Shown piece by piece: positions 50,933 through 60,500 of a stretch of 64,000 nucleotides of DNA. The notes under the pieces are model-generated. The model was not told where the DNA came from. It searched no databases and saw only the letters and a program-made list of their open reading frames with translations. Source of the DNA: Schaalia sp. 19OD2882 (lineage in GTDB: Bacteria; Actinomycetota; Actinomycetes; Actinomycetales; Actinomycetaceae); assembly GCF_018986735.1 (NCBI RefSeq), contig NZ_CP065521.1:2356001-2420000 (forward strand). The letters run 5' to 3'. Positions within the stretch are counted from its first letter, which is position 1. The number at the start of each line of letters is the position of its first letter. The translations under genes were made by a program, and so were the position numbers.

Positions 50933-52458
50933 GAGGCGACCCTCCTTTCGTGTGCGGTGGCGTGGTCGGTGGCTGCGGTCATGATCTTTTCGGCGGTGGC
51001 TTCCTCGCGGGAGAAGTGCGCGGTGACGGCGCCCTCGCACATGACCAGGACACGGTCGGCGATACCCATGACCTCGGGCAGTTCGGAGGAGATCATGAGG
51101 ATCCCGACCCCTTGGGCGGCGAGCGTGCCCAGCAGGCGGTGGACCTCTGCCTTGGTGCCCACGTCGATGCCTCGGGTGGGTTCGTCGACGATGAGGACGC
51201 GCGGGTCGGTGGCCAGCCACTTGGCCAGGACGACCTTCTGTTGGTTGCCGCCGGACAGTGTGGACACGGCTGCGAATGGGCTGGAGGTCTTGACCTGCAG
51301 TTTCGTGCACCATTCCTCGGCCTCGCGCTGTTCGAGGGCGCTGGGGATCAGCCCGAAGCGGGCCAGGGTGTTGCGCAGGGTCAAGGTCGTGTTGCGCAGG
51401 ACTGACAGGTCCATGACCAGGCCCTGTTTGCGACGGTCCTCCGGGACGAAGGCCAGGCCTGCACGGATGGCGGAGGGCACGTCCCCGGCGCGCAATTGGT
51501 TGCCGGCCAGGGTCACCGAGCCGCCCTCGGCCTTGTCGATTCCCATGATGGCGCGGGCCACCTCGGAACGCCCCGCACCGACGAGGCCGGCAAGGCCGAC
51601 GATCTCACCGGAGCGGACCTGCAGGTCGACGTCGTGGAAGACCCCTTGGCGGGTCAGGCCCTTGACGTCCAGCAGCACGTCACCGATGGCGGCGTCGACC
51701 TTGGGGAACAGCTGGTCGACGCTGCGACCGACCATGTCCTTGACGATCTCGGCTTCGGTGGTGCCGGCGATCATGCGGGTGCTCACGTAGGCGCCGTCGC
51801 GCATGATCGTGATCCGGTCGCACAGGTCGAAGACTTCTTCCATGCGATGGGAGATGAACATCAGTGCGGCGCCCTGGTCGCGCAGGGAGCGGGCAATGGT
51901 GAACAGCCGCTCCACTTCGCGGCCGGACAGGGCGGCGGTGGGTTCGTCCATGATGAGGACCTTGGCGTCCAGGGAGATGGCCTTGGCGATCTCGATGACC
52001 TGCTGGTCCGCGATGGACAGGCCCTGTGCGGGTTGGGCCGGGTCGATGTCGACCTCGAGGCGGGTGAAGAGGTCGCGGGCAGCGCGGCGCATTGCGGGGT
52101 GGTCGATCATTCCCAGTTTGTTGGTGGGTTGGCGACCGATGTAGATGTTCTCGGCGACCGACAGGTCGGGGAACAGGGTCGGCTCCTGGTAGATGACCGA
52201 GATGCCTGCCGCCTTGGATTCCGCCGGCGTGCCGAAGTCCACCGTTTCACCGCGGTACAGGAATTCGCCGGTGTCGCGGCGGTGGATTCCGGCAAGGATC
52301 TTCACCAGTGTGGACTTGCCGGCGCCGTTTTCACCCGCCAGGGCGTGGATCTCGCCCGGGTGGAGCTCGATGGAGCCCTTGGACAGGGCGACGACGGGCC
52401 CGAAGGTCTTGACCGCATCGGTCAGGCGGATGATCGGCTCCGTGGAGTCGCTGGCCAT
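50929..52458 (-). CDS. rhaT: CUT2 ABC ATPase, importer 2 (RhaT-like)
   Basis: 509-aa double nucleotide-binding protein: GENGAGKST, SIADQQVIEIAKA and LIMDEPTAALSG in the first half; GLVGAGRSE, LSGGNQQK and LIVDEPTRGIDVG in the second. Energises importer 2. ATG 52458 has GAGGAGGTGAACTG. First gene of the operon rhaT-rhaP-rhaQ-rhaS-isomerase, divergent from the LacI-type gene. Confidence 0.92.
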   Translation of the reverse strand: MASDSTEPIIRLTDAVKTFGPVVALSKGSIELHPGEIHALAGENGAGKSTLVKILAGIHRRDTGEFLYRGETVDFGTPAESKAAGISVIYQEPTLFPDLSVAENIYIGRQPTNKLGMIDHPAMRRAARDLFTRLEVDIDPAQPAQGLSIADQQVIEIAKAISLDAKVLIMDEPTAALSGREVERLFTIARSLRDQGAALMFISHRMEEVFDLCDRITIMRDGAYVSTRMIAGTTEAEIVKDMVGRSVDQLFPKVDAAIGDVLLDVKGLTRQGVFHDVDLQVRSGEIVGLAGLVGAGRSEVARAIMGIDKAEGGSVTLAGNQLRAGDVPSAIRAGLAFVPEDRRKQGLVMDLSVLRNTTLTLRNTLARFGLIPSALEQREAEEWCTKLQVKTSSPFAAVSTLSGGNQQKVVLAKWLATDPRVLIVDEPTRGIDVGTKAEVHRLLGTLAAQGVGILMISSELPEVMGIADRVLVMCEGAVTAHFSREEATAEKIMTAATDHATAHERRVAS

Positions 52459-52480
52459 CAGTTCACCTCCTCATTGAGCA

Positions 52481-52530
52481 TGAAACGTTTCAGCGGTATG
52501 CAGTCTGCCACTGGCGCGGAAGGCTGTCAA
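52481..52530 (-). promoter_or_regulatory. promoter and operator of importer 2 operon
   Basis: Minus-strand -35 TTGACA (52530-52525), 17-bp spacer, -10 CAGACT (52507-52502), followed by the palindrome TGAAACGTTTCA (52481-52492) over the expected start. Confidence 0.78.
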
Positions 52531-52549
52531 TGGATTCGACCTGCGAGAA

Positions 52550-52572
52550 TGTAACGATTCATCATCGATTCG
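52550..52572 (+). promoter_or_regulatory. tandem operators upstream of the LacI-type regulator
   Basis: TGTAACGATTCA (52550-52561) and a weaker, one-base-overlapping ATCATCGATTCG (52561-52572). The back-to-back arrangement mirrors the rhaD promoter. Suggests autoregulation and/or looping with the site at 52481. Confidence 0.6.
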
Positions 52573-52732
52573 ACACCGTGTCACGCGAGCTGGCTTGCGG
52601 GGCGGGCGCACACGCAGGGCATGATTGACCCACGGATGCACGCCACTGGAGGCGCCTCCGTGCCACGGTCTGCTCCCCCTGAACCGGCCCCCGGGGTTCA
52701 CTCCCCATTCCTGCGACAGGAGGCTTCACACG

Positions 52733-53980
52733 ATGGTCGACTCCATCCCCCGTCGTGACGCGACGACTTCCCCAGCCGCACAGCCCCGCCCTCGTTCCAC
52801 GAGGGCGACACCCAGCACAGCGACGCCACCATCCCGCCAGGGCGGCCGCCCTCGTCCCGAGGAGGCCACCCCCTCCCCCACCGGCGGACGCGCTCCCAGC
52901 GTCAAGGACGTCGCGCGCCTGGCCGGCGTCTCGGTGGGCACCGTGTCGAACGTCGTCAACCAGCGCGGCACCGTGCGCGCCGACATCCGCGAGCGCGTCG
53001 CCCACGCCATCTCCGAACTGGGCTACGTCCCCAACCCCACCGCCCAGGCTCTGCGGCGCGGAGTCTCGCCCGTGGTCGGCGTGGCCGTCCTGGACCTGCG
53101 CAACCCCTTCTTCATGGAGGCCGCCGCAGGAATGGAACGGCGGCTGAGCGCCGACGGGTGCGTGATGTCCCTGTCCGCCACGCACTCCGACCCGGAGACC
53201 GAGTCTCGCCTGCTGCGCACACTCGCCGGCCAGTCGCCCCGCGGAATCCTGCTGGCGCCCTCCGACGCCGACCTGGTCACCGCCCACGAACTGGTGGCGC
53301 GCGGAATCCCCGTGGTCCTCTTCGACTGCCCCGAGACTCCCGATGACATGTCGTCGATCTGCGTGGACGACCGGGCCGGCGCGCGCCTGGCGATCAGTCA
53401 CCTGCTGGACCTGGGCCACCGTCGGATCACCATGCTCAACGGCCCCTCCACGGTGCGCCAGGCCAGACACCGGCAAAGCGGGGTCATGGAAGCCGTCGAA
53501 GCCTTCACCACCCATTCACAGGACCCGATCGACCTGCGCGTGTGCGAGGTGGAGGACTTCACCGCCGAAGCCGGACGCGAGCAGACCCAGCAGATGCTGG
53601 CCGACGCGGGCGTGGAGGTGCACCGAGGGACCAGCGGCGTGGGCAAGAGGACGGGGCCGTTGGCGCCGCCGGTGCTGCCCGACTCCTTCCCCACGGCGCT
53701 GTTCTGCGCCAATGACCTCATCGCCTTCGGCGCGATGACGGCACTGCGCGACTCGGGGGTGCGCATCCCCGAGGATGTCTCGCTGGTCGGTTTCGATGAC
53801 ACTCCGGTCGCCTCGCAGATGTCGGTGCCGCTGACCACGGTCAACCAGCCCATGGACGAGTTGGGCTGGGCTGCCGCAGAGTTGCTGCTGGGCGGCGGGC
53901 CCAATGCGCGGATCCGCCACGAACGCTTCTTCCCGAACCTCGTGGTGCGGGCCTCCACAGGGGCCCCGCGGGGAAAGTGA
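52733..53980 (+). CDS. LacI-family regulator of the rhamnose region
   Basis: 415-aa repressor. The helix-turn-helix SVKDVARLAGVSVGTVSNVV is at ~56-80 followed by the hinge helix (PNPTAQALRRG), then a sugar-binding core with VVGVAVLDLRNPFF, DDRAGARLAISHLL, FCANDLIAFGAM and LVGFDDTP. About 50 Pro/Arg/Thr-rich residues precede the HTH, which is unusual because LacI proteins normally begin with it. That extension is encoded by GCCCTCGT-type hairpin repeats. ATG 52733 has AGGAGG 9 nt upstream; internal starts just before the HTH cannot be excluded. The effector is probably L-rhamnose or a pathway intermediate. Operators at six promoter sites in the window fit this protein. Confidence 0.9.
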   Translation: MVDSIPRRDATTSPAAQPRPRSTRATPSTATPPSRQGGRPRPEEATPSPTGGRAPSVKDVARLAGVSVGTVSNVVNQRGTVRADIRERVAHAISELGYVPNPTAQALRRGVSPVVGVAVLDLRNPFFMEAAAGMERRLSADGCVMSLSATHSDPETESRLLRTLAGQSPRGILLAPSDADLVTAHELVARGIPVVLFDCPETPDDMSSICVDDRAGARLAISHLLDLGHRRITMLNGPSTVRQARHRQSGVMEAVEAFTTHSQDPIDLRVCEVEDFTAEAGREQTQQMLADAGVEVHRGTSGVGKRTGPLAPPVLPDSFPTALFCANDLIAFGAMTALRDSGVRIPEDVSLVGFDDTPVASQMSVPLTTVNQPMDELGWAAAELLLGGGPNARIRHERFFPNLVVRASTGAPRGK

Positions 53981-54269
53981 AGGCCGAGCGGGTTGCCCCC
54001 GGAGTCGGGCCCGTCTCCCCGGGCCGGGCACCAGGATGGTCGTGTCGAAAGGTTGCGGCCAAGTGGGCACCACCGAACGGTCGGTACTGTTGATCGACTC
54101 GTCGCTGCTGGTCGCATGCGGTTCACGAGGTCCGGTTGGTGGTGTCCGTGTTCCCCTTCCTGCCACCGTCAGGCACAATGGTGGCCGTGCCCGGAGTCGC
54201 CCGGCGGGCATCGCCAGTCGATGCCGGCCATGACCCGCGCACCATCCCGTCCACCTACCGAGGTCCCAC

Positions 54270-55658
54270 GTGCGCCCTGACATCCTGATCGACGACGAGA
54301 GCCCATCCGTCCTGCTGTCGGTGGCCAATCGCGTGGGCGAGACGTGTTCCACCTTGATCGCCAAGGCACTGGGCCAGGCGCTGCACATGCATCCGGGTGT
54401 GGTCGGTTTCGGCGGGCACGGCACTCCGCGCTTCGCGCGCATCCTCGGGCGCGTGATGATGGACCGCAACAACGACCAGCGCCTCTGGCTGCTCAGGCGA
54501 CGTGGATGGCGCCAGTTCTTCGACGCGCAGGTGCCGCGCCAGCCGGTGGTCGTCACTGTGGGCCGTGCACGCCAGATCGCCCAGGCGGACAGGGGCGGCT
54601 ACATCGACTTGACCGTTCATGACCACGGCTTGGCCCCCGGCTGGCACACGGCGTGGATCCAGGTGCTGCATTCTGCTGATGTGCGCGCCCTTCGCGGCGC
54701 CCCCGTGGACCAGGACGCCGTGGCCTGGGACGCGGAGTCCCTGCTCGGCCCGTCGACCGATCCCACTGCCGCCAGCATGACCCGGCCCGGCCGCGTGCGC
54801 GCCGGGCGGCCCATCCCTGTGGCCGTGCGCATCGTCGGCGATGAGGAGACCGTCGGCGTCGTCTCGGACATCGACGACACGGTGATCGTCTCCAACGTCC
54901 CGCGACTTCTGGTGGCTGCCAAGCATTCCTTCGTCGATCGGGTCTCCGCACGCCAAGCCGTACTGGGAATGCCTCAGCTGTTGTGTTCCTTGGCGTCCGG
55001 CCCGGATCTGCAAGGAACCGACTGGCGGGCGGCGCGCCTGAACTCTGCTGCGGCGGGCGCCGGGTCCGGGTCTCGCACTGGCTCGGGATCCGGACCCGGG
55101 GCGATCAGCTGCCAGGACTGGGCGTTCGACGTGAAGGGGGCGACCTTGGACCGGCAGAACCCCATCGCCAGCCCGCCCTGGCTGGCCACACACGGTCCTG
55201 TCGTGTACCTGTCCACAGGGCCGTGGAATGTACTGCCGACGGTGCGGAATTTCCTCGAGCGCCTGGGGTATCCGCGCGGTGGTTTGTTGATGACGGACTT
55301 CGGCCCGTCCAACACGGGCTGGTTCCGTTCCGGGCCCGAGCACAAGCGGCGCGAGCTGCGGCGCCTTGCCGCCACCTTCCCGCACATCAAGTGGTTCCTG
55401 GTGGGCGATGACGGCCAGCGCGACCCGGAGATCTACGCCGAGTTCGCCCGGCACTACCCGGACCACGTCGCGGGCATCGCCATACGCTCACTGACCCAGA
55501 TCCAACAGTTCATGGCCCACGGCTCCTTCGAGTCCATGGTGCCCGAGGACCTGTGGACGGTGCCCTCACGCATTCCCGTGTGGTGGGGTCAGGACGGGTT
55601 CGTCCTGCTGGAGGAAATCTGCCGCGGCGGCCTGGACCGCTTCACCTCGGAGGACTGA
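54270..55658 (+). CDS. App1-family phosphatase (DUF2183)
   Basis: 462-aa protein with the HAD-like DIDDTV motif (~198), [23 protein letters not shown] and [14 protein letters not shown]. This is the conserved phosphatase block of yeast App1p phosphatidate phosphatase and its bacterial relatives. The bacterial role is not established. An N-terminal ~190-residue domain and a Ser/Gly-rich linker (~265-285) are present. GTG 54270 is preceded by GAGG. The 290 bp upstream hold no recognisable feature. Confidence 0.85.
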   Translation: MRPDILIDDESPSVLLSVANRVGETCSTLIAKALGQALHMHPGVVGFGGHGTPRFARILGRVMMDRNNDQRLWLLRRRGWRQFFDAQVPRQPVVVTVGRARQIAQADRGGYIDLTVHDHGLAPGWHTAWIQVLHSADVRALRGAPVDQDAVAWDAESLLGPSTDPTAASMTRPGRVRAGRPIPVAVRIVGDEETVGVVSDIDDTVIVSNVPRLLVAAKHSFVDRVSARQAVLGMPQLLCSLASGPDLQGTDWRAARLNSAAAGAGSGSRTGSGSGPGAISCQDWAFDVKGATLDRQNPIASPPWLATHGPVVYLSTGPWNVLPTVRNFLERLGYPRGGLLMTDFGPSNTGWFRSGPEHKRRELRRLAATFPHIKWFLVGDDGQRDPEIYAEFARHYPDHVAGIAIRSLTQIQQFMAHGSFESMVPEDLWTVPSRIPVWWGQDGFVLLEEICRGGLDRFTSED

Positions 55659-55712
55659 GCCCGGCGTTCGTGATCTCCAGGACGGGCGCCATCCGCCGTC
55701 CGCCATCCATTC

Positions 55713-55816
55713 CGCACACAATGTGCTCCATCGGAGCCTCGGACCGTTGATGAGACTGGCAAGATTCCGGGCTTTCGGTGACGCACCTGCCCGGGTCACC
55801 GCCAGCATTGTGTGCG
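55713..55816. repeat. inverted-repeat element, copy 2 (104 bp)
   Basis: CGCACACAATG (55713-55723) and CATTGTGTGCG (55806-55816), perfect 11-bp ends. The interior shares CTGGCAAGATTCCGGGCTTT-like sequence with copy 3 and more weakly with copy 1. No coding sequence in 55659-56054. Confidence 0.8.
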
Positions 55817-55870
55817 AAAATCAGGGGTGGAGACTCCCCAGCCCAGCAGCACCTGTCCACCCACTTCGAT

Positions 55871-55978
55871 TCCGCACACAATGTGGGCCATCAACGCTGT
55901 GCCCCATTGACACCAGTGGCGAGATTTCAGGCTTCCGGGCACACGCCGCCCGAGGCCACTGACGGCATTGTGTGCGGA
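55871..55978. repeat. inverted-repeat element, copy 3 (108 bp)
   Basis: TCCGCACACAATG (55871-55883) and CATTGTGTGCGGA (55966-55978), perfect 13-bp ends, 54 bp after copy 2 and in the same orientation by interior similarity. Confidence 0.8.
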
Positions 55979-56054
55979 TCAGTCGGCGCCCGGAGGAAGA
56001 ACACTCGCCTGTCGGTGTCCCGCACTTTGACCCGTTCAGAAACCGGCAGTCCGC

Positions 56055-56912
56055 TCAGATTGACGGTGCCGGCATTGAGAGCGCATGTTCCCTCAGCGCC
56101 AGAACCTCTTGAACCAGGTTTCCAGCACCGAAGACGTCGTCATAGCTGAACCTGACGACCAGGTACCCCATTGCCGTCAGCTGCCTGTCGCGCCACATGT
56201 CGAGCTCCCGCTGCGCCCACGGCTGATGATGCTCTCGACCGTCGGTCTCCACGATCAGGCGATCGAAGACGACCATGTCCACTTCTCCCACGCCCGGGAT
56301 CTGCACTGCGACTCTCACTGCGATGCCGGCTTCTTCAAGTTGCATCCGCGCTGCTGTTTCGAGAATGGACCGGACTCCACGACGCGAGGCTTCCATGGCG
56401 CGGCGGATGCGCGAGGTGCCTGGCCCGCAGGGTGCCACAGTGATTCCCGACAGGTCACTGAGCCCTTTGAATCGTGCGGCATCCATCATGGCCACTGCTT
56501 CGACAGGGTCACAGCACACGGCCGCACGACGCAACGTCAAGTCAACACTGGCCAACCAAGGACGCAGCGGATCTTCCTCGATGGGGCCCCTTTCCCTGTG
56601 TACGCGCACGTCGTCGAGAAGCCTGTGGCGACTGATGTGCATGCCTCTGTGTGCCGACACGCTGATGTGAGTACGGGTGTCGTTGCCGTGCAATACGGGC
56701 AGACCGTGGATCACAGCGGCGCTGCGGCAGCTGACAAGGCCGTTGTAGACCTTGGCTCGAACTTCGTCCACTGACACGACATCTTGCAGGTAGAGCACAC
56801 CTCTGTAGACCTTCACCCATTCGGGCAGGTCTGCCAGAACCAGTCCTTGGGAGCGCAGGGAGGCGCGACTGGCAATGCCGCCTGCGGCCATGAGGTGCTT
56901 TCTGAGGTCCAT
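56055..56912 (-). CDS. AbiEi-like N-terminal plus DUF559/Vsr-like endonuclease-fold protein
   Basis: 285-aa protein. The N-terminal ~90 residues look like the winged-helix AbiEi antitoxin-type domain (GGIASRASLRSQGL ... VYRGVLYL). The C-terminal part resembles DUF559 nucleases: GVGEVDMVVFDRLIVETDGR, RDRQLTAMGYLVVRFSYDDV. Those Glu/Asp positions are the expected metal site. Such fusions are widespread in actinobacteria and their function is unclear (defence or DNA processing). Monocistronic, lower GC than flanks. Confidence 0.8.
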   Translation of the reverse strand: MDLRKHLMAAGGIASRASLRSQGLVLADLPEWVKVYRGVLYLQDVVSVDEVRAKVYNGLVSCRSAAVIHGLPVLHGNDTRTHISVSAHRGMHISRHRLLDDVRVHRERGPIEEDPLRPWLASVDLTLRRAAVCCDPVEAVAMMDAARFKGLSDLSGITVAPCGPGTSRIRRAMEASRRGVRSILETAARMQLEEAGIAVRVAVQIPGVGEVDMVVFDRLIVETDGREHHQPWAQRELDMWRDRQLTAMGYLVVRFSYDDVFGAGNLVQEVLALREHALSMPAPSI

Positions 56913-56976
56913 TCCTCATTCATAGCGGTTCAAGCTACTTCAACTCAATATCCGGAGCAAGTCTGTGGACAACAAA

Positions 56977-57010
56977 GTGGTGCCCCCGGGACAGAGCCCA
57001 GGGGCATCAC
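56977..57010 (-). terminator. terminator of the DUF4342-like gene
   Basis: Imperfect stem GTGGTGCCCCCGGG / CCCAGGGGCATCAC followed on the minus strand by TTTGTTG, 15 bp past the stop. Confidence 0.65.
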
Positions 57011-57024
57011 ACGTCATGACAGTC

Positions 57025-57456
57025 TCACTCCTTCGGCATGACCTCTCCGGTGACGGGAGGTTCGGGCTGGCCGGGCGTCCAGGTCGGAGTCTGCTGCGCA
57101 GAGCCTTCCTGCTGCGCGGGCTGGTCGGTGCGAACCACCTCGATGGTGACCTTGGAGACCAGGGCCGCAATGGCGCCCACCGCTGCCAGAACGGGCGCGG
57201 CCAGCACGGCGAGTCCGCCGACAACGGCTCCGGCGGTCATGGGGATGGAGAACAGTTCGGCGCCGGTGGCGTCACGCAGGATGATGCGTCGGACGTTGCC
57301 GTCGGCGATGAGCTGCTTGACGGTGGCGATCAGGTCGCTGCCAGCCACCTCGATCCACTCGACGAAGGTGCGGCCGCCGCCGGGCTGGCCGCCGCCGGCG
57401 CTCTGCTGGAACTGCGGTTGGGGCTGGGGCTGGGGTTGCGGGTTCGGTGTGCTCAT
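57025..57456 (-). CDS. DUF4342-like membrane-associated protein
   Basis: 143-aa protein. N-terminal PQ repeat (PQPQPQPQPQ), then the domain FVEWIEVAGSDLIATVKQLI, GNVRRIILRD and FSIPMTAGAV. One hydrophobic segment (VGGLAVLAAPVLAAVGAIAA) and a Gln/Pro tail follow. This matches the small DUF4342 family of unknown function found in Firmicutes and Actinobacteria. ATG 57456 has TGGAGG. Confidence 0.8.
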   Translation of the reverse strand: MSTPNPQPQPQPQPQFQQSAGGGQPGGGRTFVEWIEVAGSDLIATVKQLIADGNVRRIILRDATGAELFSIPMTAGAVVGGLAVLAAPVLAAVGAIAALVSKVTIEVVRTDQPAQQEGSAQQTPTWTPGQPEPPVTGEVMPKE

Positions 57457-57596
57457 GCCTCCAGTTTCCATCGACGAGGACGCCGCCGCCATCAGGGTCT
57501 CCCCCGGTTCAACCCCGGCGTTCCTGCCAACAGACTCCCACAACTCGGGCCACCCATACCCCAGGTGATGTAGGACCCTCTGGTTACGATCCACGG

Positions 57597-60500
57597 GTGA
57601 CAACGGAGCTGAAGCTGATGCCAGGTGTCTATCAGACACCCTTGACTCGCCGCATGGACGCGGCAATCCGAGCCAACACCCAGTTGACTGCCGGAACTGA
57701 TGAGATCCCCACGCCACTGCTGCCCGCCAGCCTGACCCACCTGGTATCAACGGAACTCAAGCAGGCGCTTGCAGTGCTGTCTCCACAAGACCAGGTCGCG
57801 TTGGTGAACCGCCTTCTCGCCATGCTTCCACCTACTGCGATTGGTACGACCGAAGATCTGGCACTGGTCACCTCTGCAAAGCAACCTGCATTGGAGCTCC
57901 GGTCACTGACAGATGATCCTCTTCGAGAAGCCCCACGGCACCCATGGATTCGCCTCACTGACGCAGCTCTCATCACGAACGCTCCGACTGAACCGGCACT
58001 TGCCCACATCCTCCGTGATGAGCTTGCAACCGCAGATCGCGTGGACTTGCTGTGCGCATTCGTTAAGTGGTCTGGCATGCGACTCCTCAGTGAGGCTTTC
58101 GCCGAGCTTCGCGATCGAGATGTACCGTTCCGAATCCTTACCACGACATATATGGGCGCGACTGAACGGCGAGCCCTGGAAACTCTCGCACGCAAGTATC
58201 GAGCTCAGATCAAGATCAGTTACGACATTGCAGCCACTCGGTTGCACGCAAAGTCGTGGATCTTGCACCGAAATTCAGGATTCGACACTGCCTTCGTTGG
58301 CTCCTCAAACCTGTCACGTGCGGCAATGCTCGACGGACTGGAGTGGAACGTGCGGATAGCCTCCTCTACCACTCCGGACCTGTTCCAGAAGCTCACTCAG
58401 ACCTTCGAAAGTTACTGGCATCGCCCTGTCTTCGAAGAGTACGACCCTGAGCAAGACGCAGATCGACTAGACCAGAGCCTTCAGTCGGCGAATGGCCACG
58501 GTGATGTGCTCGACCTTGATACGAGTTTCCTTGCGATCGAGCCGCAGCCCCATCAACGCATCATGCTCGCCGACCTTGCCCACGAGCGCCAACAGGGACG
58601 TCACCGTAACCTTGTCGTGGCAGCCACCGGGACTGGGAAGACCGTCCTTGCGGCGCTGGACTATCGCGCACTGTGTGGTGGAACTCCTCACAAACGGTCA
58701 CTCCTCTTCGTCGCTCACCGCAAAGAGATTCTCCAGCAAGCGCGCGCCACCTACCGGCGCGTGCTCGCAGACTCCACCTTTGGAGAACTTCTGATCGACG
58801 GCCGACAACCGAACAGGTGGAAGCACGTTTTTGCCTCTGTCCAGTCGCTGACCGAAGGCATGCTCAAGAAGCTTCGTTCCAACCTCTTCGACATCATGGT
58901 CATCGACGAATTCCATCACGCGGAAGCACCCACCTATCAACGAATACTTAAGCACTTCCATCCCCAGGAGTTGCTTGGCCTAACTGCCACCCCGGAACGC
59001 GCCGACGGAGTGGACGTAGCCTCCCGCTTCTTTGAAGGGCGCGTGGCGTCTGAACTTCGCCTTTGGGATGCACTCGAGGGTGACCTACTTGTCCCATTCC
59101 ATTACTTCGGGATCTCTGACAGCTCGGACCTCCGTGAATTGGACTTCCGCCGAGGCAGCTACGACGTGGAGCAGCTTGAGAAGCTCTATCTTGAGAACGA
59201 CGCACGATCTGAGCTGATCCTCAAGGCGATCGAAGAGCACATCGCAACGCCCCAACACATGCGCGCGTTGGCGTTCTGCGTCAGCGTGAAACACGCCAAG
59301 TACATGTCCCATGTCCTCAACCGTGCCGGACTGAGGTCCACACACCTCAATGGAACCACTGGGCCGGGGGAGCGTGAACGTGCCCTGGCAGATCTTCGCT
59401 GTGGCAGGCTTGCGTGCATCTGCACCGTCGACCTGTTCAACGAAGGGCTTGACATCCCTTCCATCGACACCATCCTGATGCTTCGCCCCACTCAGTCAGC
59501 CACGATCTTCCTCCAGCAACTTGGACGCGGTCTACGTAGAGCGCCCGAAAAGAGCGTTCTCACGGTTCTCGACTTCGTGGGCCACCAGAGTCAACAGTTC
59601 TCCTTTGAGCCGAAATTCCGAGCATTGACGGGCCTCGGACGAAAGGCGCTGTTGGAGGCAGCAGAGCAGGGCTTCCCGCAGCTTCCGCCTGGTTGCGGTA
59701 TCCACCTTGATCGGGTAGCTCAAAAGATCGTGCTGAATAACATTCGAGCACAGACTGTCGTGCGCCTACCTCAACTCGCACAAGATCTCCGTAACTACGC
59801 GAACAGAAGCGGTGATCCCACGAACTACTCACTGACCCGCTGGCTCATTGAAATGGATGCTGACCTATCCATACTCTACGGGCGGACCTACCAAAGCAAA
59901 CCTCTCGACTGGGAGCGCATCCGCCACCTTGCGCTCCTCACACCCAGCATCGGCGAATCACCAACTGCCATTCATCTACGCTCACGAGTCCGTGTCTTCG
60001 CCCATGTGAACGACCCATTGCGTGCCGGCCTGTATTCAGCACTTGCCCTGGGAACATGTGGCTCGATAGCCGACTGGTCAGCCGAGCAGAGAAGCGCAGC
60101 TCACATGCTCTTCTACAACATCTGGCCTGATCGAAAGAACCCTGAAACTGGCGCTCGTTTCTCGAGTCTTGAAGAAGGCCTCAGCTTACTGCATCACCAT
60201 CGGTGGTTCGGCGAGCAAATCAGCGAGGTGATGGCCCACACGGTGGCCCGATCACGTTCGGTTTTCGGCGAGCCGGGTGGCAACCTTTCCGACACGGTGC
60301 TGCTGACTCATGCGGCCTATCGCCGCGAGGAGTTGCTGGCTGGAGTGGGACTTGGCGAGGACTTCGCAGCTTCGTCAGTGCCGGGCACCGTTCGCGAAGG
60401 CGTCTACTTTCAGCCAAGGCGAAGTGTCGACGCGCTCATGGTCAACCTCCACAAGGACTCAGCGAAGTTCTCTGAGTCCACCCGGTACCAGGATTACGCC

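Noticed and set aside
55713..55978. CRISPR-like spacing of the CGCACACAATG repeats
   Set aside because: Only two units here, repeats occur as inverted pairs, and the interiors are related rather than unique spacers; no cas genes.
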